Source: Marinomonas phaeophyticola (GTDB lineage Bacteria > Pseudomonadota > Gammaproteobacteria > Pseudomonadales > Marinomonadaceae). Taken from it: a stretch of DNA of 64,000 nt. Every line of letters starts with the position of its first letter. Position 1 is the stretch's first letter. The stretch lies in contig NZ_JAPUBN010000013.1 of NCBI RefSeq assembly GCF_026966905.1, positions 248,001 through 312,000 of the forward strand, read 5' to 3'. A model generated the notes under the pieces. The model had not been told where the DNA came from and searched no databases. It worked only from the letters and a program-made list of their open reading frames with translations. Shown one piece after another: positions 1 through 10,039 of the stretch. The position numbers were made by a program, and so were the translations under genes.

Positions 1-25
1 AAGTTAACCGCCACAACAAGTTATA

Positions 26-59
26 AAGATAAGGCTCATCTTCGGGTGAACCTTATCTT
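26..59. terminator. Hairpin with UUCG tetraloop, probable terminator
   Basis: A 15-bp stem (26-40 with 45-59, one imperfect pair) closes on a C(TTCG)G tetraloop, the classic stable RNA loop. No good U-tract follows on either strand. It probably ends a gene lying upstream of the window. Confidence 0.55.
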
Positions 60-212
60 CTCAAAAACCTTTATCTCGTTGAAACACAATTTTTAGTCAA
101 TCGGTGTTTAAAAAACAGAGTAAAGAAATAAACACTCCCGCCCCGCTTTATTCAATTAAGATAGATAATAGGTTGGTAAGGATTTTTCTTATTATTAGAA
201 GGCGCTTATATT

Positions 213-1460
213 ATGTTATCTAAATTGTTTTCGCCCTTAAAAGCACGTTCATCTAAAAAACTTCCTGAAACTTTGCCTGAAAAAGAGTTCATTGCATTGT
301 TTGCTCTTATGATCTCGTTAAGTGCTTTAAGTGTGGATTCAATGCTGCCAGCTTTTCCTCATATTGCTGAGTCTCTTGCGGTTGATGACTATCAAAAGAC
401 GCAATGGATAGTGTCCGTAATGATCTTTGGAATGGCGTTTGGAGAAATCTTGTTTGGGCCATTATCGGATGCGATTGGGCGCAAAAAGAGCATTCTTATC
501 GGTGTTGGTATCTATATTGTAGGGACGTTAATTGCTGTGTTTGCTACCTCTTTGAGTGTCTTTCTGGTTGGTCGTTTTATCCAAGGCCTGGGTGTGTCTG
601 GGCCGAAAATTGCCTCTAGAGCATTAATTAGAGACCTTTATACTGGGTCGGCAATGGCTCGAATTATGTCTTTTATCACCATGTTCTTCATTTTAGTCCC
701 TTTGCTTGCACCTTCAATAGGACAGCTTGTCATTGAGGTGGCCAATTGGCGCTGGATTTTTACCTTGTTGATTGTTCAGGCTCTCATTGCCGCTTTATGG
801 TTAATCATTAGACAGCCGGAAACGTTATCGATATCGAACCGTACTCCTTTAAATCGAAAGCGCCTTTTGATCGCTGCAAAAACCATTGTTATGCGTCGTG
901 ACGTCATGGCTTTAACTCTGTTGTTAGGCAGTATTTTTGCGGGGATGATGCTTTATATCAGTACCGCACAATCTATTTTTCAGGACGTCTACCAAACAGG
1001 AGATAAGTTTCCATTGTATTTTGCTATGTTGGCAGCTGGCATTGCGATAGTGAGTTTTTCTAACGGAAAAATGGTTCAGCGAGTAGGGATGTTTCGTTGT
1101 GTGTTAACGGTATTGACTGTCTTGTTTATCGCCTCTTCTAGCTTGCTTATCTGTGCGCTTTTTTATAATGGTGTTCCGCCGTTCCCTCTTTTTATGGCGC
1201 TGGGTATGGTTATGATTTCCTGTGTTGGTATGGTGTTCGGTAATGTCAACGCAATGGCTATGGAACCTTTAGGGAAAACCGCAGGTCTCGGCGCCTCTAT
1301 TATTTCTTCTCTATCCAGCTTGTTCGCGATCATACTGTCGGTAGTTGTAGGGCAACTTTATCACTTCACCATCACCCCTTTTGCGGGTGGTTTTATGGTA
1401 TTTTCAATGATGGCTTTAGGAATGTTATTTATTTCAAGGAAAAGTAAGAAAATACGGTGA
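213..1460 (+). CDS. Bcr/CflA family MFS drug exporter
   Basis: Inner-membrane proton-driven multidrug exporter of 415 residues with about 12 hydrophobic segments. After a basic cytoplasmic N-terminus (about 25 residues) comes the family-typical start of helix 1 (LSALSVDSMLPAFPHIAESL). The MFS motif A follows between helices 2 and 3 (FGPLSDAIGRKK), and a conserved R-G-GP region lies in helix 4/5 (GRFIQGLGVSGPKIASRALIRD). Length fits the Bcr/CflA family (about 400). The start is supported by AGAAGG at 197-202, ten bases upstream. It stands alone, with no regulator beside it; the substrate cannot be read from the sequence. Confidence 0.88.
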   Translation: MLSKLFSPLKARSSKKLPETLPEKEFIALFALMISLSALSVDSMLPAFPHIAESLAVDDYQKTQWIVSVMIFGMAFGEILFGPLSDAIGRKKSILIGVGIYIVGTLIAVFATSLSVFLVGRFIQGLGVSGPKIASRALIRDLYTGSAMARIMSFITMFFILVPLLAPSIGQLVIEVANWRWIFTLLIVQALIAALWLIIRQPETLSISNRTPLNRKRLLIAAKTIVMRRDVMALTLLLGSIFAGMMLYISTAQSIFQDVYQTGDKFPLYFAMLAAGIAIVSFSNGKMVQRVGMFRCVLTVLTVLFIASSSLLICALFYNGVPPFPLFMALGMVMISCVGMVFGNVNAMAMEPLGKTAGLGASIISSLSSLFAIILSVVVGQLYHFTITPFAGGFMVFSMMALGMLFISRKSKKIR

Positions 1461-1682
1461 TAGGCTCTGTTTGTGCCTTCTTCGATAAATAATAAATATG
1501 ATAAAAGAAGATTACGATTAATCAGAGGTATTGAGAAATGATCCAGTAATACGGTCACTTTACACGAGAGGGCTGGTGATGCTAGTTTTAATCAAAAAAA
1601 TATAAACGTTCTGTTTAATTTGTAGTATGGATAATAGGAATAATTTCAGTACTCTAAAAAGAGTAGAAGGAGCATGGAATAA

Positions 1683-4421
1683 ATGGAGCTAGCATCGTAT
1701 TTTCTTTACTGGGGTAAAGCTCAAAAAAATGAGCTTGAATCTAAAGGTGATCCATACCATTTATTACCCTACCATAGCTTGGATGTAGCAGCGGTGGGAG
1801 CTAGGTTATTAGGGCCAGAAACCGAACTTGCTAAAAATATTGCCGAGTTTCTTGGTTTAGAACCGCAAGATCTCACTACATTGTTTGCTTTCTTTCTGGC
1901 ATTGCATGACCTAGGGAAGTTTTCTTCCGCCTTTCAGGCTCTTTTTAAAGACGAGCTAGGCTATTTATTCGCAGCAAACCCGAACCGACAGTATGATGGT
2001 CGAGAATTTCGTCACGACCGCTTAGGGCTATATTTTTGGAATACAATAAGGGATTGTGACGAACTTTACTCTAGGGCGCTAAACATTGATGAAGAAGTAG
2101 AGTGTTCGCAAACCTTAATGGTCTTTATGAACTGCGTGCTAGGTCATCATGGTAAGCCTATAAATACAGATAACCTTAGAGCACTGACTCCTTATATAGA
2201 GCGGAAACAAAATATTTTCGCAGCAGAGCAGTTTGCTCTTGATGCGTTTCATCTTATCCAGCCTCGCCTTCCCATTGAAAAATTAGTTGATCGTGGATGG
2301 CGTCAACGACTCAAACAAGTCAGTTGGACATTAGCGGGTGTCGCGGTTTTAGCTGATTGGGTCGGATCAGATCAAACTTACTTCCATTATTGCTCTACTC
2401 CTATGGGATTAGATCAATATTGGCCTATCGCCCAACAACGCGCAAAACAAGCGTTAAACGCGACAGATTTAAGTGAACACTACGAAAAATCCCCTTTTGA
2501 ATCCATTGAAAAGCACTTTGGCTTTACACCAACCCCATTACAGCAATGGGCGCAAGACGTTGAAATAGACGATAGCCCACAGCTTTTCATACTCGAAGAT
2601 GTGACTGGAGCAGGAAAAACCGAAGCCGCCTTAGCCTTAACCCATAGGCTATTAGCAGCCAATGCTGCGGATGGCTTTTATTTTGGCTTACCTACCATGG
2701 CAACCTCGAACGCCATGTATAAACGCGTGTTTGACAGCTATCAAATGATGTTTAAGGCGGATGAAGTCAAGCCAAGTATTGTGCTAGCACATGGCGCAAG
2801 AGAAATGAACGAGTTGTTTCAGTCGAGTCTTTTATCTTCATCAAAAGATGATAGCGATTATTCATCAAGTGACCAAACCGCAACAGCACAGTGTAATCAA
2901 TGGTTAAGTGACTCTCGTAAAAAAGCGCTGCTGGCGCCTGTTGGCGTGGGCACCATTGACCAAGCGTTACTTGCTGTTTTGCCTCGTCGTCATCAGTCAT
3001 TGCGTTTATTAGGTTTGCATCGAAAAGTGCTGGTTTTTGATGAAGTTCACGCCGCCGATGAATATATGTTCGAGCTGCTAGAAAGTTTATTGTCATTGCA
3101 CCTTCATCAGGGTGGCAGTGCGATATTGCTAACGGCGACGTTATCTATGGAGCAAAGGCAACGTTTGGCGCATATTTATTTGAAAGAGAGTGGTTTAAAA
3201 GAAAGCCAGTACTCCCATTTGATACCAACAAATTATCATTTCCCTCTTGCGACAAAGGTGTCCCTTACATCCGAAATACCATTAATGGAACATGAGCTTG
3301 AAAGTCGTGCCGATGTGAGCCGCTTTGTTGAAGTAGCTTATTTAGAAAGTGAAGAAGCTGTTTTTAGCAAAGTGTTAGAATCGGTCGAAAAAGGCGAGAT
3401 TGTCGTGTGGATACGTAACTCAGTAGACGATGCCCTAAAAGCTTACCAAGCCATCCATTCACGTATGGCGAACCCAGAGAATGCTTTGTTATTCCATAGT
3501 CGCTTTATGCTGGATGACCGTCAGTTGATTGAGAAACAAGTTTTAGCTTGCTTTGGTAAAGACAGCAATGCAAAAGACCGCGTAGGCAAGGTGCTTATCG
3601 CTACACAAGTTTTTCAAGAAAGCTTAGACGCCGATGCCGATGTGATGATTTCAGATATTTGCCCAATTGATGATTTGATACAACGGGCTGGTCGTCTTCA
3701 TCGTCATACACGCAACGAACACAGAACCTACCAATCCGGTATTACCGATACTCGTCCTAGTCCTGTTTTGTATCTGCATGCACCAGTTTGGTCAGATGAG
3801 CCAGCTGTTGACTGGTTATCGCAAGATTTTATTAATACGCAATACGTTTATCGTTCCCCGGGCCGCTTATGGTTGGGAATGAAAAAGTTGAAAGAATTAG
3901 GCGGCATCAAAATGCCAGAACAGGTAAGGGATCTTATTGAAGCGGTTTATTCAAGCGCGGCATTTGATCAAATACCGAAGACGCTATTGAAGCTTGAACA
4001 AGACACCCAAGGCGATGAACTGGCAAAAGCCAATAAAGCTAAATCAAACCGACTGAAATGGCAGGACTATGGTTACAGTGATCACAGTAATCAATATTGG
4101 TTTGATGATGACTCGGACATTAGCACTCGTCATAGCGATATAGAAACCGTTAATGTGTTGTTACTAAAAAGAAATGGGGATGGTCAATTAGAGCCAAGAG
4201 TCAGCCACCCTAAATTTGCTGTTCAGCTTAGTACACTCAAAATATCAAAAAATAAATACGCCGCGAAACTCACTCAACTATCAGAAGATGAAGGTGATGA
4301 TCTGGCGCAACGCTATCCCAGCAGCAAATATTTACAATCTTGGCTACCGGAAGGCGATACAGAATTTGAATATAACAACAGGTTTGGGTTTAAAGAAACG
4401 AACAATAAGGACATGTTATGA
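1683..4421 (+). CDS. cas3: CRISPR-associated HD nuclease-helicase Cas3, type I-E
   Basis: Effector nuclease that is recruited to Cascade-bound target DNA and unwinds and degrades it. 912 residues. The N-terminal HD domain shows H31, the HD pair H75-D76 (HDLGK), H111 and H155-H156 (GHHGK), with D225 (ADWVGSD) further on. The helicase part has Walker A at about 306-313 (DVTGAGKT), the DEVH box at 453-456, TAT at 484-486 and motif VI QRAGRLHR at 667-674. All catalytic motifs look intact and the length is normal for an I-E Cas3. The start has AGAAGGAG at 1665-1672. Its stop overlaps the casA start by four bases (ATGA), so here cas3 is the first gene of the cascade operon, not a separate unit as in E. 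coli K-12. Confidence 0.97.
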   Translation: MELASYFLYWGKAQKNELESKGDPYHLLPYHSLDVAAVGARLLGPETELAKNIAEFLGLEPQDLTTLFAFFLALHDLGKFSSAFQALFKDELGYLFAANPNRQYDGREFRHDRLGLYFWNTIRDCDELYSRALNIDEEVECSQTLMVFMNCVLGHHGKPINTDNLRALTPYIERKQNIFAAEQFALDAFHLIQPRLPIEKLVDRGWRQRLKQVSWTLAGVAVLADWVGSDQTYFHYCSTPMGLDQYWPIAQQRAKQALNATDLSEHYEKSPFESIEKHFGFTPTPLQQWAQDVEIDDSPQLFILEDVTGAGKTEAALALTHRLLAANAADGFYFGLPTMATSNAMYKRVFDSYQMMFKADEVKPSIVLAHGAREMNELFQSSLLSSSKDDSDYSSSDQTATAQCNQWLSDSRKKALLAPVGVGTIDQALLAVLPRRHQSLRLLGLHRKVLVFDEVHAADEYMFELLESLLSLHLHQGGSAILLTATLSMEQRQRLAHIYLKESGLKESQYSHLIPTNYHFPLATKVSLTSEIPLMEHELESRADVSRFVEVAYLESEEAVFSKVLESVEKGEIVVWIRNSVDDALKAYQAIHSRMANPENALLFHSRFMLDDRQLIEKQVLACFGKDSNAKDRVGKVLIATQVFQESLDADADVMISDICPIDDLIQRAGRLHRHTRNEHRTYQSGITDTRPSPVLYLHAPVWSDEPAVDWLSQDFINTQYVYRSPGRLWLGMKKLKELGGIKMPEQVRDLIEAVYSSAAFDQIPKTLLKLEQDTQGDELAKANKAKSNRLKWQDYGYSDHSNQYWFDDDSDISTRHSDIETVNVLLLKRNGDGQLEPRVSHPKFAVQLSTLKISKNKYAAKLTQLSEDEGDDLAQRYPSSKYLQSWLPEGDTEFEYNNRFGFKETNNKDML

Positions 4422-6013
4422 ATCTAGTAAAAGATCCTTGGTTGCCGATGCGGTTAGAAGATGGCTCGGAGCAGGTGTTGCCGATGAGCCAGATCAGCCG
4501 ATCTGACGTGGTGGATTTCGCGTTGCCACGGGCCGATTTTCAAGGCGCAGCTTATCAGTTTGTTATTGGTTTATTGCAAACCGTGCTCGCGCCGAAAGAC
4601 CAAAGTGAATGGGTTAGTCTGTTTGAAACACCACCTTCACAAGAAACCTTAGAAAACGCTTTTCAAAAGGTTGAGCATGCTTTTCATGGTGAAGGAGATG
4701 GCTCTTTGTTTATGCAGGATTTCGATCTATTGGAAAAGCAAAAGCCAACGACGGTTTCCGGTTTGCTTATAGAAGCGCCCGGTGAAAATGGCGTAAAGAA
4801 CAACACTGACCACTTTATTAAGCGTGGGATTGGCGAACAGATGACGTTAGAAATGGCTCTGTTAGCGCTTTTTACTCTGCAAATTAATGCACCGGCTGGT
4901 GGTGCCGGGCATCGGGTCGGACTTCGTGGTGGTGGGCCGTTAACTACCTTGATACAACCGTCCACAGAAGGAGCAACACTGTGGCAAAAGCTTTGGTTCA
5001 ACGTGATTAATCGTGAAAACTGGGTTTATGATGACCCTGATTTTACCGATGGTTCAGTGTTTCCTTGGTTAGCTCCAACTAGGTTGAGTGATAAAAAAGG
5101 CACTGAGATCTATGAAAGTAGCGTTCATCCTTTGCACATGTTTTGGGCCATGCCACGCCGTATTCGCCTTGAAGTGCAAGACAAAAGCGGCACGTGCCAG
5201 ATTTCAGGCAAAACCACCTCAAAATTGGTTACTGAGTACCGTACACAAAACTACGGTCACAACTATTCTGGTAATTGGTCGCATCCGTTTACACCTTATA
5301 AAGGTGACCCTAAAAAGCCAGAAGCCGAATGGCTATCTATTAAAGGTCAACCAGGCGGTATTCATTACAAAATTTGGGATGTTTTAACTTTTTCGAGTAG
5401 TGAGTCGGCGCAAAAGTGTGCGAAAGCTATTTCTCATTTTGAAAGCATCGCCTTTAATACTAAAACCTTCAAGCAGGTCAGACCTCGTGTTTGGGCATTT
5501 GGTTACGATATGGACAACATGAAAGCCCGTTGTTGGTATAGCTCCAGTATGCCTCTGTTTCAGTTTGGTCCAGAGCAGCAAGATGAATTATTGGTTGAGG
5601 TAAAATGCCTACAAAAGCTTTCGTCTGATGCCTTATGGCACTTACGGTCTGAGGTCAAAGCGGCTTGGTTTGAGAGCCCAAGTGACGCCAAGGGAGATAT
5701 GTCTTTTATTGATCTTGAATTCTGGCAACGTACAGAGAATCTATTCTTTGATGCCATTGCCAAGTTAATGAAAGAAGTAGAAAACGATAGACAACAGCTT
5801 TCTTCCGAGGCTGCTAAAAAATGGCTGACGAAACTGCAATCTGTTGTGCTGGATTTGTTTGATGAATACGCCTTGTCTGAACTGGGTTCCGAGCGAACCA
5901 TGATAAAGCGTATTGAAGCAAGGCGGTCGTTATCGGGCTGGTTATATGGCGGTAAAGACATTAAAGCGTTTAAAACCAATCATAAAATTGAAACGAAGCA
6001 GGAGGTGAGTTAA
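4418..6013 (+). CDS. casA: Cascade large subunit CasA/Cse1
   Basis: Large subunit of the type I-E Cascade complex; in the family it reads the PAM and recruits Cas3. 531 residues. The N-terminus NLVKDPWLPMRLEDG followed by the 'ALPRADFQGAAYQFVIGLLQT' type helix is the Cse1 signature. A Cse1-like stretch FIKRGIGEQMTLEMALLALFTLQ and the glycine-rich GGAGHRVGLRGGGPLTTL lie in the middle. The start overlaps the cas3 stop and the stop overlaps the casB start by one base (TAATG), so translation of the three genes is coupled. Confidence 0.95.
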   Translation: MNLVKDPWLPMRLEDGSEQVLPMSQISRSDVVDFALPRADFQGAAYQFVIGLLQTVLAPKDQSEWVSLFETPPSQETLENAFQKVEHAFHGEGDGSLFMQDFDLLEKQKPTTVSGLLIEAPGENGVKNNTDHFIKRGIGEQMTLEMALLALFTLQINAPAGGAGHRVGLRGGGPLTTLIQPSTEGATLWQKLWFNVINRENWVYDDPDFTDGSVFPWLAPTRLSDKKGTEIYESSVHPLHMFWAMPRRIRLEVQDKSGTCQISGKTTSKLVTEYRTQNYGHNYSGNWSHPFTPYKGDPKKPEAEWLSIKGQPGGIHYKIWDVLTFSSSESAQKCAKAISHFESIAFNTKTFKQVRPRVWAFGYDMDNMKARCWYSSSMPLFQFGPEQQDELLVEVKCLQKLSSDALWHLRSEVKAAWFESPSDAKGDMSFIDLEFWQRTENLFFDAIAKLMKEVENDRQQLSSEAAKKWLTKLQSVVLDLFDEYALSELGSERTMIKRIEARRSLSGWLYGGKDIKAFKTNHKIETKQEVS

Positions 6014-6633
6014 TGGATGATCAAGAGTTCAAAGTGATAAGTCGCTGGTGGCAAAGTATGTTTCTAGATGTCTCAGCATTGAAAGAAAAGCATATCCAAC
6101 CAGCACCAACGGCGCATAAAGCCGAATTGAAACGTTGCGACACGGCGGACGATGTTATGTTGCTAGAAGGCTTTCGAGCTTTATGGATGGCATTGTTGGA
6201 TAACGGGCTTGAGGAAACTTTGCTGCAGATGACTAAAGAACGACAAACCCAAAAGCTTGAATCCTGGGCAACCGTCGCGGCTGTTTTGGTTCATATCAAG
6301 CAAGATAATGGCGAAAAATTGGCAGTTCAAGCGGGGAAGAAACTGGATAAACAGAATAAACCAACGGATAAATCCATTGTCAGTGAGTTGCGCTTTGCCA
6401 AGTTGCAAAATACGCCAACGCCAGATGATTTTTTAAAACGCTTGCGTCGTATTATTCAACAACTAGATGGCAAAGTGTCTCCAACCAAAGTGGCTGCCGA
6501 CATATTGCAATGGTTTGACGAGCATTACGACAGACAACCGCGCAAAGCGGATAAGCGAATTACCGTGCAATGGGCGATGGATTATTACCTATCTGCCAAT
6601 CAAAAAGCGTCTAAATCTACTACAACCAATTAA
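6013..6633 (+). CDS. casB: Cascade small subunit CasB/Cse2
   Basis: Small, largely helical Cascade subunit that lines the target strand groove. 206 residues, a little longer than E. coli Cse2 (about 160). Supported by position between casA and cas7, by basic character, and by family-like segments such as WWQSMFL near the start, RAELKRC-type text (HKAELKRCDTADDVMLLEGF) and SELRFAKLQNTPTPDDFLKRLRRIIQQL. The start codon shares a base with the casA stop. Confidence 0.93.
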   Translation: MDDQEFKVISRWWQSMFLDVSALKEKHIQPAPTAHKAELKRCDTADDVMLLEGFRALWMALLDNGLEETLLQMTKERQTQKLESWATVAAVLVHIKQDNGEKLAVQAGKKLDKQNKPTDKSIVSELRFAKLQNTPTPDDFLKRLRRIIQQLDGKVSPTKVAADILQWFDEHYDRQPRKADKRITVQWAMDYYLSANQKASKSTTTN

Positions 6634-6650
6634 TCTAAAAGGGAATTCAC

Positions 6651-7685
6651 ATGAGCCAATTTATTCAACTTCATATCCTAACGTCTTACGCACCGTCTAA
6701 TTTAAACCGTGATGATCTTGGTCGTCCGAAAACCGCGAAAATGGGGGGCTTTGATCGCTTGCGCGTCAGCTCACAAAGTTTAAAGCGTAACTGGCGCTGT
6801 TCTGAGGTTTTTGAATCGTCACTAGCGGACAATATAGGCAAACGCACTAAGCGTTTTGGTCAGCAAGTGTTTGATTTGATGATTACGAAAGGTGCTTCTG
6901 AAAAGAACGCCAAAGCATGGGCTGCGGATATAGCAGGTTTATTTGGTAAAATCAAAAAAGACTCTTTAGAAATTGAACAACTAGCACACATCAGTCCAGA
7001 AGAACAAACAGCGGCGTTTGAGTTAGCAGCAGTTTTAGTAGAAGAAAATCGATCGCCAAAAGACGAAGAAAAAAGTTTATTACGTCAAAATCAAAGCGCT
7101 GTTGATATTGCTTTATTTGGTCGTATGTTAGCCTCTAGTCCTCGTTTTAATGTGGAAGCAGCTTGCCAAGTGGCCCACGCACTGAGTGTTCACAGCGTAG
7201 TTGTGGAAGACGATTACTTTACCGCAGTAGATGACCTGAACGACGGCAAAGAAGACTCTGGCTCTTCCCATATTGGCGAATCGGGCTTTGCAGCGGCGTT
7301 ATTCTATAACTACATTTGTATCAATAAATCCCAGTTAATTGACAACCTAAATGGCGATGAAGCCTTAGCTAATAAAGCCATTCAAGCGCTGACGGAAGCC
7401 GCTGTAAAAGTATCGCCAAAAGGCAAGCAAAACAGCTTCGCTTCTCGTGCTTACGCCAGCTATGTGTTAGCCGAAAAAGGTGAATATCAGCCACGTTCCT
7501 TGTCGGCGGCTTTTTTAAAACCGATTGCGGGTGGCGACCAAGCGGGTGATGCAATTAAAGCGCTTAATAAACAGGCCGAGAATTTCGATAAAGTCTATGG
7601 TGAATGCGCGGAAGTGCGTTATGCCATTGATGCAGTAAATGGCGAAGGCTCATTTGAAGAATTAAAAGCCTTTGTTGCTCAGTAG
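6651..7685 (+). CDS. cas7: Cascade backbone subunit Cas7/CasC (Cse4)
   Basis: Backbone protein that polymerises along the crRNA in Cascade. 344 residues. The N-terminus FIQLHILTSYAPSNLNRDDLGRPKTAKMGG followed by RLRVSSQSLKRNWR is diagnostic of the type I-E Cas7 family, as is the thumb-like region around SGSSHIGESGFAAALFYNYICIN. AAAAGGG lies just before the ATG. Seventeen bases separate it from casB and twelve from cas5. Confidence 0.96.
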   Translation: MSQFIQLHILTSYAPSNLNRDDLGRPKTAKMGGFDRLRVSSQSLKRNWRCSEVFESSLADNIGKRTKRFGQQVFDLMITKGASEKNAKAWAADIAGLFGKIKKDSLEIEQLAHISPEEQTAAFELAAVLVEENRSPKDEEKSLLRQNQSAVDIALFGRMLASSPRFNVEAACQVAHALSVHSVVVEDDYFTAVDDLNDGKEDSGSSHIGESGFAAALFYNYICINKSQLIDNLNGDEALANKAIQALTEAAVKVSPKGKQNSFASRAYASYVLAEKGEYQPRSLSAAFLKPIAGGDQAGDAIKALNKQAENFDKVYGECAEVRYAIDAVNGEGSFEELKAFVAQ

Positions 7686-7697
7686 GGAGCCCGAATC

Positions 7698-8483
7698 ATG
7701 AAGGATTATTTAGTATTTCGGCTCTATGGCCCCATGGCAAGTTGGGGACAACCCGCTGTCGGTGGAGACCGAGCGACAGCGATTGCGCCAACTCGTTCCG
7801 CCATTCTCGGTTTGCTGGGAGCAGCCCTAGGTATTAAGCGTGATGATGCGCAGCAACTAGACGCCTTGCACACTAGCGTTCAAGTGGCGACTAAACAGGT
7901 AACGTCAACCAGTTTATTGCGGGATTTTCATACAGCTGAAGTTCCTAGTCAAAGTTCAAAAAATCGGTATAAAAAGGAGATTGTTACTCGAAAAGATGAG
8001 CTTGAAGCAATTACTCCAAAAGATAACCCGGTTCTTTCTAAACGAGACTATCGGTGTGATGGTATTTGGATTGTGGCTATTTCATTAACGCAAGACAGCC
8101 ATTTTGGGCTAGAACAACTAAAGCAAGCGCTTATTAAGCCTGTTTATGTGCTGTCGTTAGGCAGAAAGTCTTGTCCTCTGGCTGCACCTTTAATGCCCGT
8201 GTTGTTGGCATCTGTCAGCTTAAGAGAGGCACTAGATCACTCGTTCCCAAGCATTATAGACAGTGATAAGCCGCGTTTAGATGATATTTGGTTACCGCCT
8301 AATACGTTATCAACTTACACATGGGAAGGAAACGTTGACGAGTTCCCCGGTGAAACTGCACTGACCACTCACCCTTGGGATGATCCAATTAACCGCGACC
8401 GTTGGCAGTTTAAGCAGCGCACTATGCATCAAATAATGGTGCAGCAAATAACCCAGCATCAAGCCAAAATAGAGGAGGCCTAA
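7698..8483 (+). CDS. cas5: Cascade subunit Cas5/CasD, type I-E
   Basis: Cascade subunit that caps the crRNA 5' handle. 261 residues. The start DYLVFRLYGPMASWGQPAVGGDRATAIAPTRSAILGLLGAALG is the classic Cas5e N-terminus. The central SLGRKSCPLAAPL is also family typical. AGGGAG lies eleven bases upstream of the ATG. The stop codon is immediately followed by the cas6e ATG with no intervening base. Confidence 0.95.
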   Translation: MKDYLVFRLYGPMASWGQPAVGGDRATAIAPTRSAILGLLGAALGIKRDDAQQLDALHTSVQVATKQVTSTSLLRDFHTAEVPSQSSKNRYKKEIVTRKDELEAITPKDNPVLSKRDYRCDGIWIVAISLTQDSHFGLEQLKQALIKPVYVLSLGRKSCPLAAPLMPVLLASVSLREALDHSFPSIIDSDKPRLDDIWLPPNTLSTYTWEGNVDEFPGETALTTHPWDDPINRDRWQFKQRTMHQIMVQQITQHQAKIEEA

Positions 8484-9158
8484 ATGTATTTGTCTAAAGT
8501 ATCGTTTCAAGCCTCGCAGCAAGCTCGGCAGCTACTGCTTGGTTTTGGAGGCAAAGGTGTTTATTCCACCCATCAAATGTTATGGCAGCTATTTACGGAA
8601 GAAGACAAGCGGTCTTTTTTGTTTCGTGAAGAACAAAGTGCAGATGGGTCTAAAGCATTTTTTGTTTTGTCATCAGTAAAACCAGAATCAGACGAAAGTG
8701 CTTTTAGTGTTCAAACAAAAGTATTAACGCCAAAACTGCAAAGTGGTCAGCGATTGAGCTTTACCTTACGGGCGAACCCTACTGTTTGCACTACGGATGA
8801 AAAGGGGAAGTCAAAGCGCCATGATGTCATGATGCATGCGAAAAAAGCGGCGAAAGAGAGTGGCGTTTCAGACAATGAAGAAATTCGTTTACTCATGGAG
8901 CGGGCGGCTCAAGAATGGATTGCCAATCCAAAACGCCTAGATAATTGGGGGGTCACTCTCGATTTTTTACCAGAGGTGCAAACTTATGTGCAGCACCGTA
9001 GTGATAAAAATAGAGAAGATAAAATTCGCTTTTCCAGTGTGGATTATCAAGGCGTGCTGACTGTGCAAGATCCTGAGAAATTTCTTGCGCAGTTAGAGAA
9101 AGGCTTCGGAAGAGCTAAATCACTGGGCTGTGGTTTGATGTTAATAAAGTCTATTTAG
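8484..9158 (+). CDS. cas6e: CRISPR RNA endonuclease Cas6e/CasE
   Basis: Processes the pre-crRNA by cutting at the base of the repeat hairpin and stays bound in Cascade. 224 residues. The N-terminus MYLSKVSF and the block YSTHQMLWQLF align with E. coli CasE, placing the catalytic histidine at H30 (E. coli H20). The glycine-rich C-terminal loop GFGRAKSLGCGLMLI is intact. The gene follows cas5 directly (TAA then ATG). A decayed copy of its last third lies beyond the CRISPR array at 17205-17310. Confidence 0.95.
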   Translation: MYLSKVSFQASQQARQLLLGFGGKGVYSTHQMLWQLFTEEDKRSFLFREEQSADGSKAFFVLSSVKPESDESAFSVQTKVLTPKLQSGQRLSFTLRANPTVCTTDEKGKSKRHDVMMHAKKAAKESGVSDNEEIRLLMERAAQEWIANPKRLDNWGVTLDFLPEVQTYVQHRSDKNREDKIRFSSVDYQGVLTVQDPEKFLAQLEKGFGRAKSLGCGLMLIKSI

Positions 9159-9165
9159 CTTCGTT

Positions 9166-9197
9166 GAAAGAGCCAAGTAATTTGGTTCTTTCTGTTT
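9166..9197 (+). terminator. Hairpin between cas6e and the KilA-N gene (possible attenuator)
   Basis: GAAAGAGCCAA (9166-9176) pairs with TTGGTTCTTTC (9182-9192) with one G-U pair, followed by the U-rich TGTTTG. It lies only 8 bases after the cas6e stop. It could lower transcription of the downstream KilA-N, cas1 and cas2 genes relative to the interference genes. The U-tract is poor, so termination would be partial at best. Confidence 0.4.
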
Positions 9198-9215
9198 GAC
9201 TTAAGGAGAAGAAAA

Positions 9216-10039
9216 ATGAAGCCAAAGCTACAGGTGCTTGAACAAGATATTTCGACTATGACTAAGGATGGTATTGAATATATTTGCATAACCGACATAG
9301 CGCGATTTAAGAATAAAGATCAAACCGATGATCTAATACGAAATTGGCTGCGTAACCGCAATACGATTGAGTTTTTAGGGATTTGGGAGCAACTGAACAA
9401 CTCGGATTTTAAACCCGTCGAATTCGACGGGTTTAAAAAGGAAGCAGGATTAAACAGCTTCGCATTAACGCCAAAACAGTGGATTAGTAAGACATCGGCT
9501 ATTGGTATTATTTCTAAGCCGGGTCGCTATGGCGGAACTTATGCACAAAAAGACATTGCCTTTGAGTTCGCAAGTTGGATATCGGTCGAGTTTAAGCTTT
9601 ATCTTATTAAAGAGTTCCAACGTCTTAAAGAACAGGAATTTCAGCATATTGGTTGGGATATACGACGCAATTTAGCAAAAGTTAACTACCTTATTCATAC
9701 CGACGCCATTAAAGAAAACCTTATTCCAGATACGCTAACACCACAACAAATCCAGTTTGTCTATGCCAGTGAAGCAGACGTATTAAATGTGGCTCTGTTT
9801 GGCGTCACTGCAAAGCAATGGAAAGAGATCAATCCATCATTAAACGGTAATCTTCGTGATCACGCCAATGTCCACCAATTAGTCTGTCTTGCGAACCTCG
9901 AATCACTTAACGCGCATTTTATAGCACAGGGCATTCATCAATCAGAGCGAGTTGTTAAATTAAATGAGTTAGCCATTCGTCAAATGGGTATATTAACCAA
10001 AAACGAATTGTCGATGCGACTTCAGCAAGAGGGAAAATA

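Noticed and set aside
2767..3096. Long minus-strand ORF inside cas3
   Set aside because: Shadow frame of cas3, which has complete motifs on the plus strand.
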